A stretch of 64,000 nt of DNA from Nectonema munidae. Its lineage: Eukaryota > Nematomorpha > Nectonematoida > Nectonematidae. Positions 52,681 to 64,000 of the stretch are shown here, piece by piece. Location of the stretch: assembly GCA_030549495.1 (NCBI GenBank), contig JAUIRK010001052.1, forward strand, positions 1,674,001-1,738,000, in the 5' to 3' direction. The notes beneath the pieces are model-generated. The model did not search any database and was not told the origin of the DNA. It saw nothing but the letters and a program-made list of their open reading frames with translations. The stretch's first letter is position 1. Each line of letters opens with the position of its first letter. A program made the position numbers and the translations under genes.

Positions 52681-52970
52681 ATCTCCCGCTTCAAGCTTAA
52701 CTTAGATACTTTGTTCATTTCCAGTTGTGTTTTTTTGCCGCACAAGGCTATGTCACTTGTACCGCAGAATAAAATTTTACATTTGATCTACAATTACTTT
52801 TTTAGTAACTAATACGCTTAAAACAATGACAATTTTCTCTATGTCATTTATCCAGCAATGGTAATTTTCCGAAGATGACTATTTTCCCACTATCAATTTT
52901 CGGACGGGAAATTTTCCCAATGGCAATTTTCCCATTTGCAATTTTCCTAGCATCCTTTGGATCAGATTTA

Positions 52971-54000
52971 TGGATTCCATCATTTGGAATTTAGCATAAA
53001 GAAAGAAAAACATATTGTTTTATCATGAAGTAATCCTTTTATTTTGCTGAAAAAGGCAGGTTTTGACAAAATTCGAAAAAATTTATGAAAAATTTATCAT
53101 CTACAAACTAGCTTTCAGCTTGTAAACATTATTAAGTGTGCAATTGGCACTGGTAAAATTTCTAGCATTCAAAACAATAAACGAATTAAAAAGTTTCGAG
53201 TAGATATTCTATTTTTGAAAAATATTAAGTTTGAATTCTACAAGTAATAATTCAAGATATATCTACTACATAAAATGTGATTTGGGAACATTTCATAATG
53301 GAAATTAGCATTTCAGGACAAAAACAAAGAGTAAAAGCTGATGTGAACTTTTCATGATATTAGTACAAAAGTGATATAGAAATTCGCATTCTAAGACATT
53401 TCTTTGATAGAAGAATGATGTCTGTGAGAAAAAGTGAGAAATAGCGATAGAGGGTTTGATTGTTTTGATTGATGCATGTAGGAGAGAAGAGAGAAAGAAG
53501 AGGAAGAAGCTCAAAGAATGTAAATGTTTTATGTTGAAGTGATCGATGTGTCACTTTTTTCCACTGTGACCTAACATTATAGAACCTTAGGGAGTTATTT
53601 ATATATCTTGAATATGATTAGATTTTTTGAATAACTATGAAAAAATATTTCATACATATGATAGAAAGTATCTTTCAAGATGTCAATGAGAAAAAAAATG
53701 AGTACAAATTATGAAAGAAGCTTATAATATGTACATTTTTATAACTAAATATTGAAATTCTGGTTTGTAATTATTTTTTATTTTTAAATTTATTTTTAAT
53801 TTGCTTTTTTATTTTTATATTACATATATTCTATTTTTTTATTAGTACTTTATTGAAGTTAAGCCAATCATAATACTCTATTGATCTTATTTAATGTAGA
53901 AAAGAATGGAAATTTTAATCTTTTAACATTTCTAAAAAATAACAAAAAGAGACCAAAGAGAACCATGTTATGATATATCATTCTCGGCTATACGCCTGTT
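52971..54000. other. No gene seen
   Basis: AT-rich spacer. Overlapping reverse frames at 53305-53554 are short and unrelated to any family I know. Confidence 0.5.
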
Positions 54001-54004
54001 TTTT

Positions 54005-54865
54005 GAAGTGGTACCTCGGGTTTCAACCATAATTCGTTCCTACAAAGTGTTCGAAAACCGATCTGGTCAAATACGAATCATTTATTTCGACAAGAAATAA
54101 TATAAAAGCAAATAATCCGTATTCAAGCGCCAAAAAAACTGTAAAGTATTACTAAAATATAATAAAGCAAAAATGTTTATTCAGGCAGTTCATAAATAAA
54201 TTGATAATTGAGCAAGTTACTGCTTAAAAGAGAAGTCCCCTTCCATAGTTACTTCTGGGAAATCACGTTCTTCATCTTCTATCACTATTCTCTGTCTATT
54301 TGGCTCAAGTGAAATTTCTTTTGATGTATCTTTTTTTTCACTAAAAATTTGTCTGGTATTTGCTGTTTTCTCGGCGCTTTAATATTTTTCTGAAATGAGC
54401 CATCACATTATCATTGAACATTTTGGCTGTTCTATTTGTAATCACTGTGGCTGGGTCATATTTTTCTCAAAAGTTTTTCAGATCAATCCATTTAGAAAGC
54501 ATTTATTTAATTAAAGCACTTGAGACATCTTCTTTATCCTCTTCTTTTTCTTCAATTTCATTAGTTATTTTTCTCTTCATTTTGAAAGTGTTCTAGTTAC
54601 CTGTAGTTAGCTCAATACTATGTTTTTCCACTAGTTCTTCAATATCATCAGCGTCCATCTCCAATCTTATACTTTAGCCGATAACATATATAGCCACAAT
54701 ATCATCGATGCTAGAATGAATTATCAACAATTTTTTGGCTATGCAGCCCTAGCAAAACCAGAGTCTGCCTCAAATCCACTAAAGTCTCGTTTTGTTACAC
54801 ATTCTGGCCATTGTTTCTTCCAAGCAGAATTCATTAAGTAGCTCACTTCCATGCACTAACAATGA
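54005..54865 (-). pseudogene. Tigger/pogo-type (Tc1-mariner superfamily) transposase C-terminal remnant
   Basis: The minus strand reads YLMNSAWKKQWPECVTKRDF then SGFEADSG (54840-54755). It continues RLEMDADDIEELVEKHSIEL then TT (54660-54600, equivalent to the D-D-I-E-E-L-V-E-E-H-x-x-E-L-T-T block of jerky/Tigger proteins) and EKYDPATVITNRTAKMFNDN then VMAHFRKILKRR (54470-54380). The left edge carries GTACCTCGGGTTTCAACC (54011), like pogo-type ends. The catalytic core is missing; the GTAT microsatellite abuts where it would begin. Several stops are present. Confidence 0.75.
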
Positions 54866-54874
54866 GATAAGCTG

Positions 54875-54933
54875 ATGTATGTATGTATGTATGTATGTAT
54901 GTATGTATGTATGTATGTATGTATGTATGTATG

Positions 54934-54965
<32 letters not shown>

Positions 54966-55162
54966 TGTATGTATGTATGTATGTATGTATGTATGTATGT
55001 ATGTATGTATGTATGTATGTATGTATGTATGTATGTATGTATGTATGTATGTATGTATTTATGTATGTATGTATGTATGTATGTATGTATGTATGTATGT
55101 ATGTATGTATGTATGTATGTATGTATGTATGTATGTATGTATGTATGTATGTATGTATGTAT
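54875..55162. repeat. (GTAT)n microsatellite, about 288 bp
   Basis: About 70 tetranucleotide units with only two visible interruptions (near 54932 and 55057). Because four does not divide by three, all three forward frames stay open and give MYVC repeats. These are not proteins. An array of this length is likely to be highly variable between individuals. Confidence 0.97.
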
Positions 55163-55766
55163 ATATGTCTACCTTATATGTATTTTGTCAACAATATCAA
55201 AAAATGTATATGTAAATGTATCTATGTACGATTTCCCTAAAACTAAACTCAATCTTAATCACAATACTATAACTATAATAATACTAATACTAATGCTATT
55301 TATGGTAATTCTACAGTAATCCTAATCCTAATTATAGATTTCCAAAATTTTAAACATAATCCCATTTTTAAATTGGTTGCGCGCTTTTAAACTCTTATGC
55401 AAATTGAGGAAAATAATTGAATAGTCAAAATCAACGGTATAATATCATTATCATATGTTACACATTAAAACATTGTAAATACAAAGACACTTATAATGAC
55501 ATTTTATAATCCTTCATTTTCTATTTCTTTTAACCTTCGATATTTAAGACTCAACTAACAAAAGTGATCTCTACAAACACCAAACTATGATTTAGTAATC
55601 TTTTTATCGGTGTATTTTTTCTAAAAATAGAAACAACCGTAAAGATTTTAGTATATTTAGCTTTGAGCCATACATACGCAGCAATCTTTCTTTTATCTCC
55701 TATGTATAATAATAGATGAGATAGCAAATATGTTAAAAATAGTTTTTGCCAAGAGAAAGAGATATA
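55163..55766. other. Upstream region of the cholinesterase exon; nothing recognised
   Basis: AT-rich; CTATGTATAATAATAG and other TA-rich stretches occur but no clear promoter element could be assigned. No other gene. Confidence 0.4.
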
Positions 55767-57789
<2,023 letters not shown>

Positions 57790-58139
57790 TAATGAGAGAA
57801 TGATCAACAAAGAATTTTAAAAAATGCGAAATATTTCATAACTTCGATGATACTTACTCATATTTTGACAAAGATTTATTTCGAGTAAAATATACGATGC
57901 TTATGATAAAGTTAAAAAGCCAATTTTTTCCTATAAAGTCAAATTTTTGTGTAAAGTTTCTATTTTTTTTAAATTAAATTTAAATTAATTAGTTCAACTG
58001 TTCCAATTTTAATGGCTTCTTTTAATCCTATTTAGTCCTTAAAAATAAAGATTGGTTAAGATAAATCTACAAAAATTAATTTATTATTAAAAAGTATCCT
58101 AATGAATTTAGCTTTTCTCATTCTAAAGATTTGTTATGT

Positions 58140-59720
58140 AAAATTTAAGGAGTTGTTATTAGGCATGATAAAACGTTTTTTATTGAAAATCATAGAAAAG
58201 GAAAAAAGCACCAACTTGGTATTCCAAACTCATTATCAACAAATATCGAAACCTATTTAGAACCAGCAGATAAAACTTTTTCAAGAAATCTAATAAAATG
58301 CTTCTTGGATTCCAATATTCCTTCATATAAGCTCTCACACCCCTCGATTAAAAAGTTGTTTTCTGGATTGGGATACGCAATTCCTTAAATTACTACAAGT
58401 AGAAAAATTGTTTTTGAAATTTCTCAGTATTTACTTCTTCATATTAAAAGCATATTGTTAGGGAAAAACACTTTTCTATTGGTTGATGAAAGTACTCTTC
58501 CAGATTTGAGTTTCGTAAACGTTTTGCCTAGCTCAATTGATGTTATTGAAAAAACATTGCTTGTAAAAAGTATTTCTTTTGATGAACATGTTGACTCAAA
58601 AAGCTGGTCCGAAAAATTTAGATCATCTTCGAGATTTCCTTGGATTCTACAACTCCCTCTCCTAAGATTAACAAATTCTAAACAATCTATAAGGCCTCTT
58701 TTTTTAATGAGAATATTCAACTTTTTGTAAATTTTCAAAATATCTCGATAAAAAAAGTAAAATCCTTATGTAAAAGTTATTACATTTCCCAATATCATGC
58801 ACAGTGCTCTTAGTCCAAATCTTTTGTATGTAACAAGTGTTGACATATCTCTTTCTCTTTCACAATATTTTTACTCCTTTGTTTATTTTCTCTCTGAATT
58901 AATCAGAAGAAATTATGTATTTCATTCTTTATATGTGCAGGTACTCTTGTTTGATTACCTATACACATTGCATTTTATGTGCATATTTCAATATGCTTCT
59001 ACACTCACTATTTGTACATTTAACTTTGCTTCTTTTAATTTTATGGCATCTTTATTTTCTCGTTATATTTGTTTGTTGACTTTTATTCGTTAGTCATGCT
59101 AGCGGCTTAATCGCCTTTTGATTATCACAATTTATCTATGATGTATTTTTTTTCTTTCTATTATTATGATCTTTGCAATTCTGCCTCTACCGTATCCTGT
59201 ATTGAATCTCTCTGTTATCACATATAACATCAAAAATAAATTCTTCTTCTTCTTCCGAGTAGTTAATGCTGTTTTGAGAGTGCCAACGCCACTAGTAACA
59301 AGATCCGCGAGTTGGCTGAATGCTGCTTCCTACTACACTGACAATTTACCCGAAGTTAGAAAGATTGTTGAATCAGTTAAAAGTTAAGAAGGTATTTTAG
59401 TCCAGAGAGCCAAACAATCTGGGGAATATCTTCTTCTTTTCAAACAAATTATCATCAATTAGCAGTGATAATTAAAGAAATTGAGTCTTCATCTTTTAAC
59501 ATCAAAGATGTCGAAAAAGTTTTTAAATCAATTAAATTTAATGAATATGAATGCACAAACAAAAACTATATTTGAATAAAAGATTTGAAAATATTGATTT
59601 TTTGGAAATTTTAGAGATAAAAAATGGAAAAGTTCCTCTTAGTGTTTATATAAAATTACAAAATTGTTAAGCGAAACCATGTAATGTTGAACGATCTTCC
59701 TCAATGCTTAAGAAACTTCT
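58140..59720 (+). pseudogene. hAT transposase remnant (downstream of cholinesterase exon 2)
   Basis: Pieces in several plus-strand frames: FFIENHRKGKKHQLGIPNSL (N-terminal finger/loop region), PADKTFSRNLIKCFLDSNIP, LSHPSIKKLFSGLGYAIP, FEISQYLLLHIKSILLGKNT, FLLVDESTLPDLSFVNVLP (first catalytic Asp-Glu region), then after a non-matching stretch at about 58740-59240 VPTPLVTRSASWLNAASYYT (equivalent to P-x-x-T-R-W-x-x-W-L-x-A-A-x-Y-Y) and IKEIESSSFNIKDVEKVF. The T-R-W Trp reads Ser here. It probably lies in the next cholinesterase intron. Many stops; terminal repeats not found. Confidence 0.6.
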
Positions 59721-60341
59721 TGCTAAAGATAGAAAATTTTTAACCTTCCAATGTTATTAATTATTTTACATTTTATTACAATTCTGATTAATAATTTTTT
59801 GATACAATAAATTTACATCTCAAGTTTTTTCGAATTGTTGATTTTGTATTATGGTTCATTTTTTCAAAATAAGAAAATATTAAGACACAATTGTAAATAA
59901 AATTTTATAGCCTCTTCGATGAAAAAAAAACCAACGATGCTTTTCACAATCAGTCCTTAAAAAACATTTAAAGTTTAGGTAAATTTTTTAAATATTTTTT
60001 GGTCACGGCCCTACTTATGACTGTTCATGTTTTTACACTGATTTTTATCAGTAATCAGAGCCTTTGCATAGGGGGAGGCTGAATATGCCCAGGGGAGACC
60101 CTTCTAAAGAACAGAAAATATAAAAAATATATAAACATAGAATTTGCCTCTATTGTTAGAAATGAAAGACTTTTTCAACATTTTTCATCAAATTATAATA
60201 GATAATTTCATGTATTTTAAGTTATTATACTTTTTGGTCCTTTATGTTTGGACTGTTTGGTTTTCGCTGTTTTTGAGTTTTCACTGTGTTGATAAAGCAA
60301 CATTCTGATGAATAGATACATATGTTGACCATATCTTCATA
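59721..60341. other. No gene seen
   Basis: AT-rich spacer; a GC-richer patch at 60003-60110 (GGTCACGGCCC, GGGGGAGGCTGAATATGCCC) may be a repeat fragment. Confidence 0.5.
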
Positions 60342-60349
60342 GTCTAGAG

Positions 60350-60882
60350 AGCAGTGATTTCCAACCTGTCGTCCGCTGACACCTAGTGGTCCGTGAAGGT
60401 TTTATTAGGGGTCCGCAAACATTTTTGCATCATATAATAGATTATAAAATATTGCAGTTATATATTAAAAAAAAATTTTTTTTTAACATTTTTCACGTTT
60501 TAATTTTTTTTTAATACATTCACACTCCCTATTACTTTTAATCATTAATTTATTGATAATAAGTTAAGTCGGTAATCAATATAGCCCGAAGCATCAATTT
60601 TCTTTTTTTCAAAAATCGTTTTTTTTCTTTATCCGCTGAATGAAAAAAAAAGTGAAAAAAGAGAGAGGTCTCTTTTATTGTAATTATAGATAGCTTTGAG
60701 GTTAAAATTTGACAAATAATGTTTCATTTTCTCCACATTATTATTTTATCTATGCTGCTTTAAAAGAAGTTTAACCTGTCATAACAAATGTTCCTTTCTT
60801 CGTAACTTTGATAGAATGCAAGATTTATCTTGAGTGGATCAGAATAAGGGGTCCCTGGGATAAGTAAGGTTTAGAATCACTG
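60350..60882. mobile_element. hAT-type MITE with 8-bp target duplication
   Basis: An exact duplication GTCTAGAG flanks it (60342-60349 and 60883-60890). Ends are CAGTGATTTCCAACCTG (60352) and, inverted, CAGTGATTCTAAACC (ending 60882). Subterminal strings GTGGTCCGTGAAGG and AGGGGTCCGC at the left and AGGGGTCCCTGGG at the right recall the Charlie-like hAT ends of other animals. The interior is AT-rich and non-coding. Confidence 0.88.
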
Positions 60883-60890
60883 GTCTAGAG

Positions 60891-63800
60891 TATCATATTA
60901 TAGGTATAAAAACTTTCTTCATCCAATGAATCAGAACCTATGCCTCTGAGATTTTAAATGTTCTTCATCAAACATAAAAAAATTAAGGTTAAATGAATAG
61001 CAGGTGTGTTTATTCGTAATAAAGAATTAAATATATGAAATGAAATAACACAAATCAAATGAGTTAATTGACGCGAACTGCATTTGTTGTAAGAAGGGGA
61101 TATTTCTGTTCTATAGATGTCGCATTAGACGAGTGTTTCCATTATGCATCATACTTGATATATCTTGATTATCCTATAAAATCACTCTAAAACAACCTTA
61201 AATAGACACCATTTTAACTTTAAATTTTCCATTTTACCTTTTAAAATTTAAAACCGTCCTTTTTCATTTTAATTTATTTTTTTCATTTTTACTTTTGAAT
61301 TAATTAATCAAAATAAGTAAAAACTGATTTCAAAAACTTTTTTATAGTTTTAACACTGTTTTTGAGAAAGGTAAATATGAATTATAAAGAAGTATTTGAC
61401 TTGGTAAAATTTTTGAAAAATAACAACGGAATTTTTTAACTTGTTTTCCATCTGAAATATTTTCAGTAGTGCGCTAAACGTTAAATGAATAGAATATATT
61501 TTCCAAAAAATTAATTTCTATTTACTAAAATCTGAATAAATTAAGTGAACAAAAATAAAATTTTATTGCAGAATGGTAGTATCTTATATCTTTGACTTGT
61601 TAACAATTAATGGGCCCTCTTTTACTTTAAAGCGAATTGAAATTCAAAGGGTCTTTGCTCACGCCATTAATTTTTTTCTTATCTTTTTTATCTTCAATAT
61701 ATTAATTTAGAACAACCTATTTTTTATCTTCTTAATTCCTTGGGTTTCTTTCTTATTGGCTAATACCAAGCCCTCCTTAGGGGCTTTGTATCCATTAGCA
61801 TTTATTCTATTTCACCATACAATAATTTTGTTTTGGGGTGTGTATTTTATATACCTTCTCCTATTCCTATTTTTATTCGTTTTGGTATTGCAAATAATTT
61901 TTTCCATCTTCTTCTTCATGGCTAACGATGCTATTTAAAGTTTTAGTGTGAATAACAGTGACTATAACAGGATTTTTTTATCGTCATAAAGTTTTATGTT
62001 AAATCCTATTCAAAATATTTTTCCAATCGTCAAGTCAAACGTGAATAAAAATTGAACTCACATATAACGAAACTTTAAAAGAAATAATAAAAGAATCAAT
62101 AGTGAAAATTAAGAGTTAACCCCATTTAAGACAAATGTTTAATTAACTTTTATTTTCGATTGAGTTAAATAGGAATTACTTAAATCGTTTGCTTTGTTTG
62201 GTCTTAATTCTGAGCAAATTGTTGAGTGCCTCATTTAGCTGCAATTTATGGCCACAATTAGAGTCACATGTTGTAAAATAAACTACGTACGGTAAAATCT
62301 TACTCATCGATGAAGATAAATTTTTCAAGATTTTTTGGCCTTTGATTTCTCAAAAAGTGGGAATATTCTCTACTCTTTTTAAATTCTTTCTCGAGGTCTT
62401 GATGTAGTTTTTTCAATGTAATTTTAAATCTTTCTGAATAAAACTATGCAAGGTTGACACAACAACATAAATTGATAATTGTTAACTAAATTTGACTTTC
62501 AAAAAATTAAGTGTAATGCATGGATTTTTTTCAATGACTTCTATTAAATTTCAGGTCCAACTCTTTCAATTTTTACCGCGATTACATCCACTTTCTTTGG
62601 AAATAAACTTCTCTCCATATCTTCATTTCGTTAAAAATAGATTTCGCCCTAGAATAATTTATATCGGATTGTCTTTGCAGCACCACTTCTTTCTTGACAA
62701 CGAAGTTCACTATCTCCCCTTTCTTTTCATATTAGAAACTTATTATTATGTTAACAAAAATATTTAATTAATGAGATTGGAGGCAGAAGTCATTTTTATT
62801 TGTAGCAAATTTATGTGGAACGATTTAAATACACACAAATGTGACAAAAATTGAACATAATTAATTTTTTATGCATCCATATTTTCGTTTATTTTCGTTT
62901 TATTTTCTAGTAATTTTTCATTTTATTTAATTAATTTTTTCTTAAGTAGTTTTTACAAAAGAATGAATTCTAATTCTAAAAAGATTTTTTTACATTTTAT
63001 CATTTTTATTTATTAAATGCTTAAAATTTGACTATTTTAAAGATTTTATGCAGAGTAGCGCTTATTCAAAATTATTATTTATTTCTCTTAAAACAAAAAT
63101 TTTGAAAAAAAAAGAAGAAGAGTGATTAAAATATTTTAATAGGATATAAGACACATCATTTACTTGCTTAATCTTACTAGTTTAATTTTATTGAATATTT
63201 GTTGGCTAAAAATACCATAACTAACAACAATTTTAGACAAGGGAAAATCAAAACACTATCCTTGCGCTTCTTTTGCTAGATGCACCACTTGAAGGGACGG
63301 ATTAAAATGAAAAATTTAGAATGAAAAAGTACGAATTTAATGTGAAAAGGGTATATTTTTAAATTTATCTCAAAGTGTTTTCATATGTTAGAATTGAATT
63401 AGTGCATGAAAAAACTTTAAAATAAAAAGTTTTCACAATAACTTAAAATTTGTGAAAAATATCTTCTCAAAAGTTCTGGTTTATTTAGAAATTTCAATAA
63501 AATTTTGATATTAGCTCTTAAAAAGGATAATGCATACAATATACCTTACTTGGCAATTGTAACGAATATCATGTAATATGTAAGTTGTAGATAAAATATT
63601 CAAGTTTAATTGTGTGAAGATGAGAGTGATAAAAATGAGATTTATGATTTATGTGGCATTTACAACAATGATAAGATAACTTGTTTTGGTGGGCTTTGTT
63701 CCGATTGTTTTATCTATTTTAAGAGCATAATTCTAATCAAGTAAAAAGCGAATGAATCCAGTATAAAGATCGCTAGCCCTCGCTTTCTCTCATCTTTTGT

Positions 63801-64000
63801 TTGTTCCTTTTTATCCGAACTGTCAAAACTAATCATGATTACTTTAAGTCTCGCTGGTTCCCTTTGAACTGCCTTCCTTTGAAAAAATATCACTCGAATA
63901 TGAGGGGTTTGGTGAAGGCAACACAAAAACAAATTTAAAAAATGTTGGTTATGATCTTTTTTAAGTTATAGTATTAAAAATTGTTTAAATCTCAATATCT
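60891..64000. other. No supported gene
   Basis: Mostly AT-rich. A frame at 62550-62620 follows a plausible acceptor (AATTTCAG at 62545-62552) and reads GPTLSIFTAITSTFFGNKLL, but it stops soon after and matches no family I can name. No further cholinesterase exon was found. A TTTAACTTTAAATTTTCC-type patch near 61205-61290 may belong to the AATTGTC minisatellite group. Confidence 0.45.

Larger units (their letters stand above)
50650..52720 (-). mobile_element. hAT transposon, ZMYM1/THAP12-like group, decayed
   Basis: The transposase remnant fills this minus-strand region. True terminal repeats were not identified; candidates are the GC-rich patch at 50572-50616 (CATGGGCGTCCGCTGC) and sequence near 52720-52760. 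A MITE (51742-52111) splits it with its own target duplication. Confidence 0.65.
47680..52970 (-). mobile_element. Nested MULE complex with GGGAAAATTGCC-array ends
   Basis: Left end: GTGGGAAAATT (47691) and, beyond an inserted foldback, CCATGGGGAAAATTGCCAGG (48244-48263). Right end (about 52857-52965): inverse units GGCAATTTTCCCA, four to six of them. A MULE transposase remnant (48290-49400, minus) lies near the left end. A reversed satellite piece (50040-50560), a hAT (about 50650-52720) and a MITE inside that hAT lie further right. Treating the two arrays as ends of one MULE is inference; the outer target duplication was not found. Confidence 0.55.

Noticed and set aside
54875-55319. Three overlapping forward frames of 110-146 codons encoding MYVC repeats
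   Set aside because: They are translations of the (GTAT)n microsatellite, open in all three frames because of the 4-bp unit.
61756-61938. 60-codon hydrophobic frame
   Set aside because: Composition follows T-rich DNA; no start context, splice sites or family resemblance.
62553-62640. Possible exon after AATTTCAG reading GPTLSIFTAITSTFFG
   Set aside because: Stops soon, no matching donor, no neighbouring exon and no family match.

Overview
The window looks like a piece of an AT-rich arthropod nuclear genome. Support: spliced host genes with very small introns (50-59 bp), an arthropod-type PDF (pigment dispersing factor) receptor, an acetylcholinesterase-like gene, and many decayed animal transposons. 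A small crustacean such as a copepod would fit, but that is inference only. No tRNA, rRNA, CRISPR array or bacterial-type operon was seen.

Host genes. (1) About 5.56-22.7 kb, plus strand: a class B GPCR rebuilt from nine well-supported exons and one tentative exon. All nine junctions agree in splice site and phase. It matches the PDF receptor and runs from the hormone-binding ectodomain through TM7. Four introns are 50-64 bp or so, while others reach 5.5 and 6.5 kb and hold transposons. (2) From 55.77 kb, plus strand: the first two recognisable exons of an acetylcholinesterase-like gene (N-terminal anchor, Trp of the choline site, SEDCLYLN signature, GGGF oxyanion loop). The rest, including the catalytic Ser, is not found in the window, so it probably lies beyond 64 kb.

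Mobile DNA, left to right: a piggyBac element with TTAA sites (0.2-3.6 kb); a foldback element with tandem-repeat ends and a 9-bp target duplication (6.49-7.01 kb); a long-arm inverted repeat (10.1-10.4 kb); a decayed reverse-strand reading frame of unknown origin (13.2-13.7 kb); a CACTG-ended element with roughly 130-bp terminal inverted repeats carrying a widespread but uncharacterised protein (13.9-16.3 kb); a TTAA MITE (20.5 kb, second copy at 37.4 kb); a second long palindrome (22.2-22.4 kb); a MULE with tandem-array ends, itself hit by a LINE with a 15-bp target duplication (25.8-29.7 kb); a hAT with 8-bp duplications (30.5-32.1 kb); a non-autonomous foldback/MULE-like element with an 11-bp duplication (36.15-38.26 kb); a LINE remnant (38.65-39.18 kb); a degenerate satellite of about 140-150 bp (40.2-41.2 kb, reversed at 50.0-50.6 kb); two adjacent inverted-repeat elements (43.06-43.68 kb); a small foldback (46.0-46.2 kb); a nested complex at 47.7-53.0 kb (MULE, foldback copy, hAT, hAT MITE); a Tigger/pogo remnant (54.0-54.9 kb) beside a long GTAT microsatellite; a hAT remnant inside or after the cholinesterase exons (58.1-59.7 kb); and a hAT MITE (60.35-60.88 kb).

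The recurring theme is a set of elements whose inverted ends are built from short (about 13-17 bp) tandem units. Two are associated with MULE transposase remains, and two families show 9- and 11-bp target duplications, the size range of Mutator-like elements. The motif differs in each family, but the architecture is the same.
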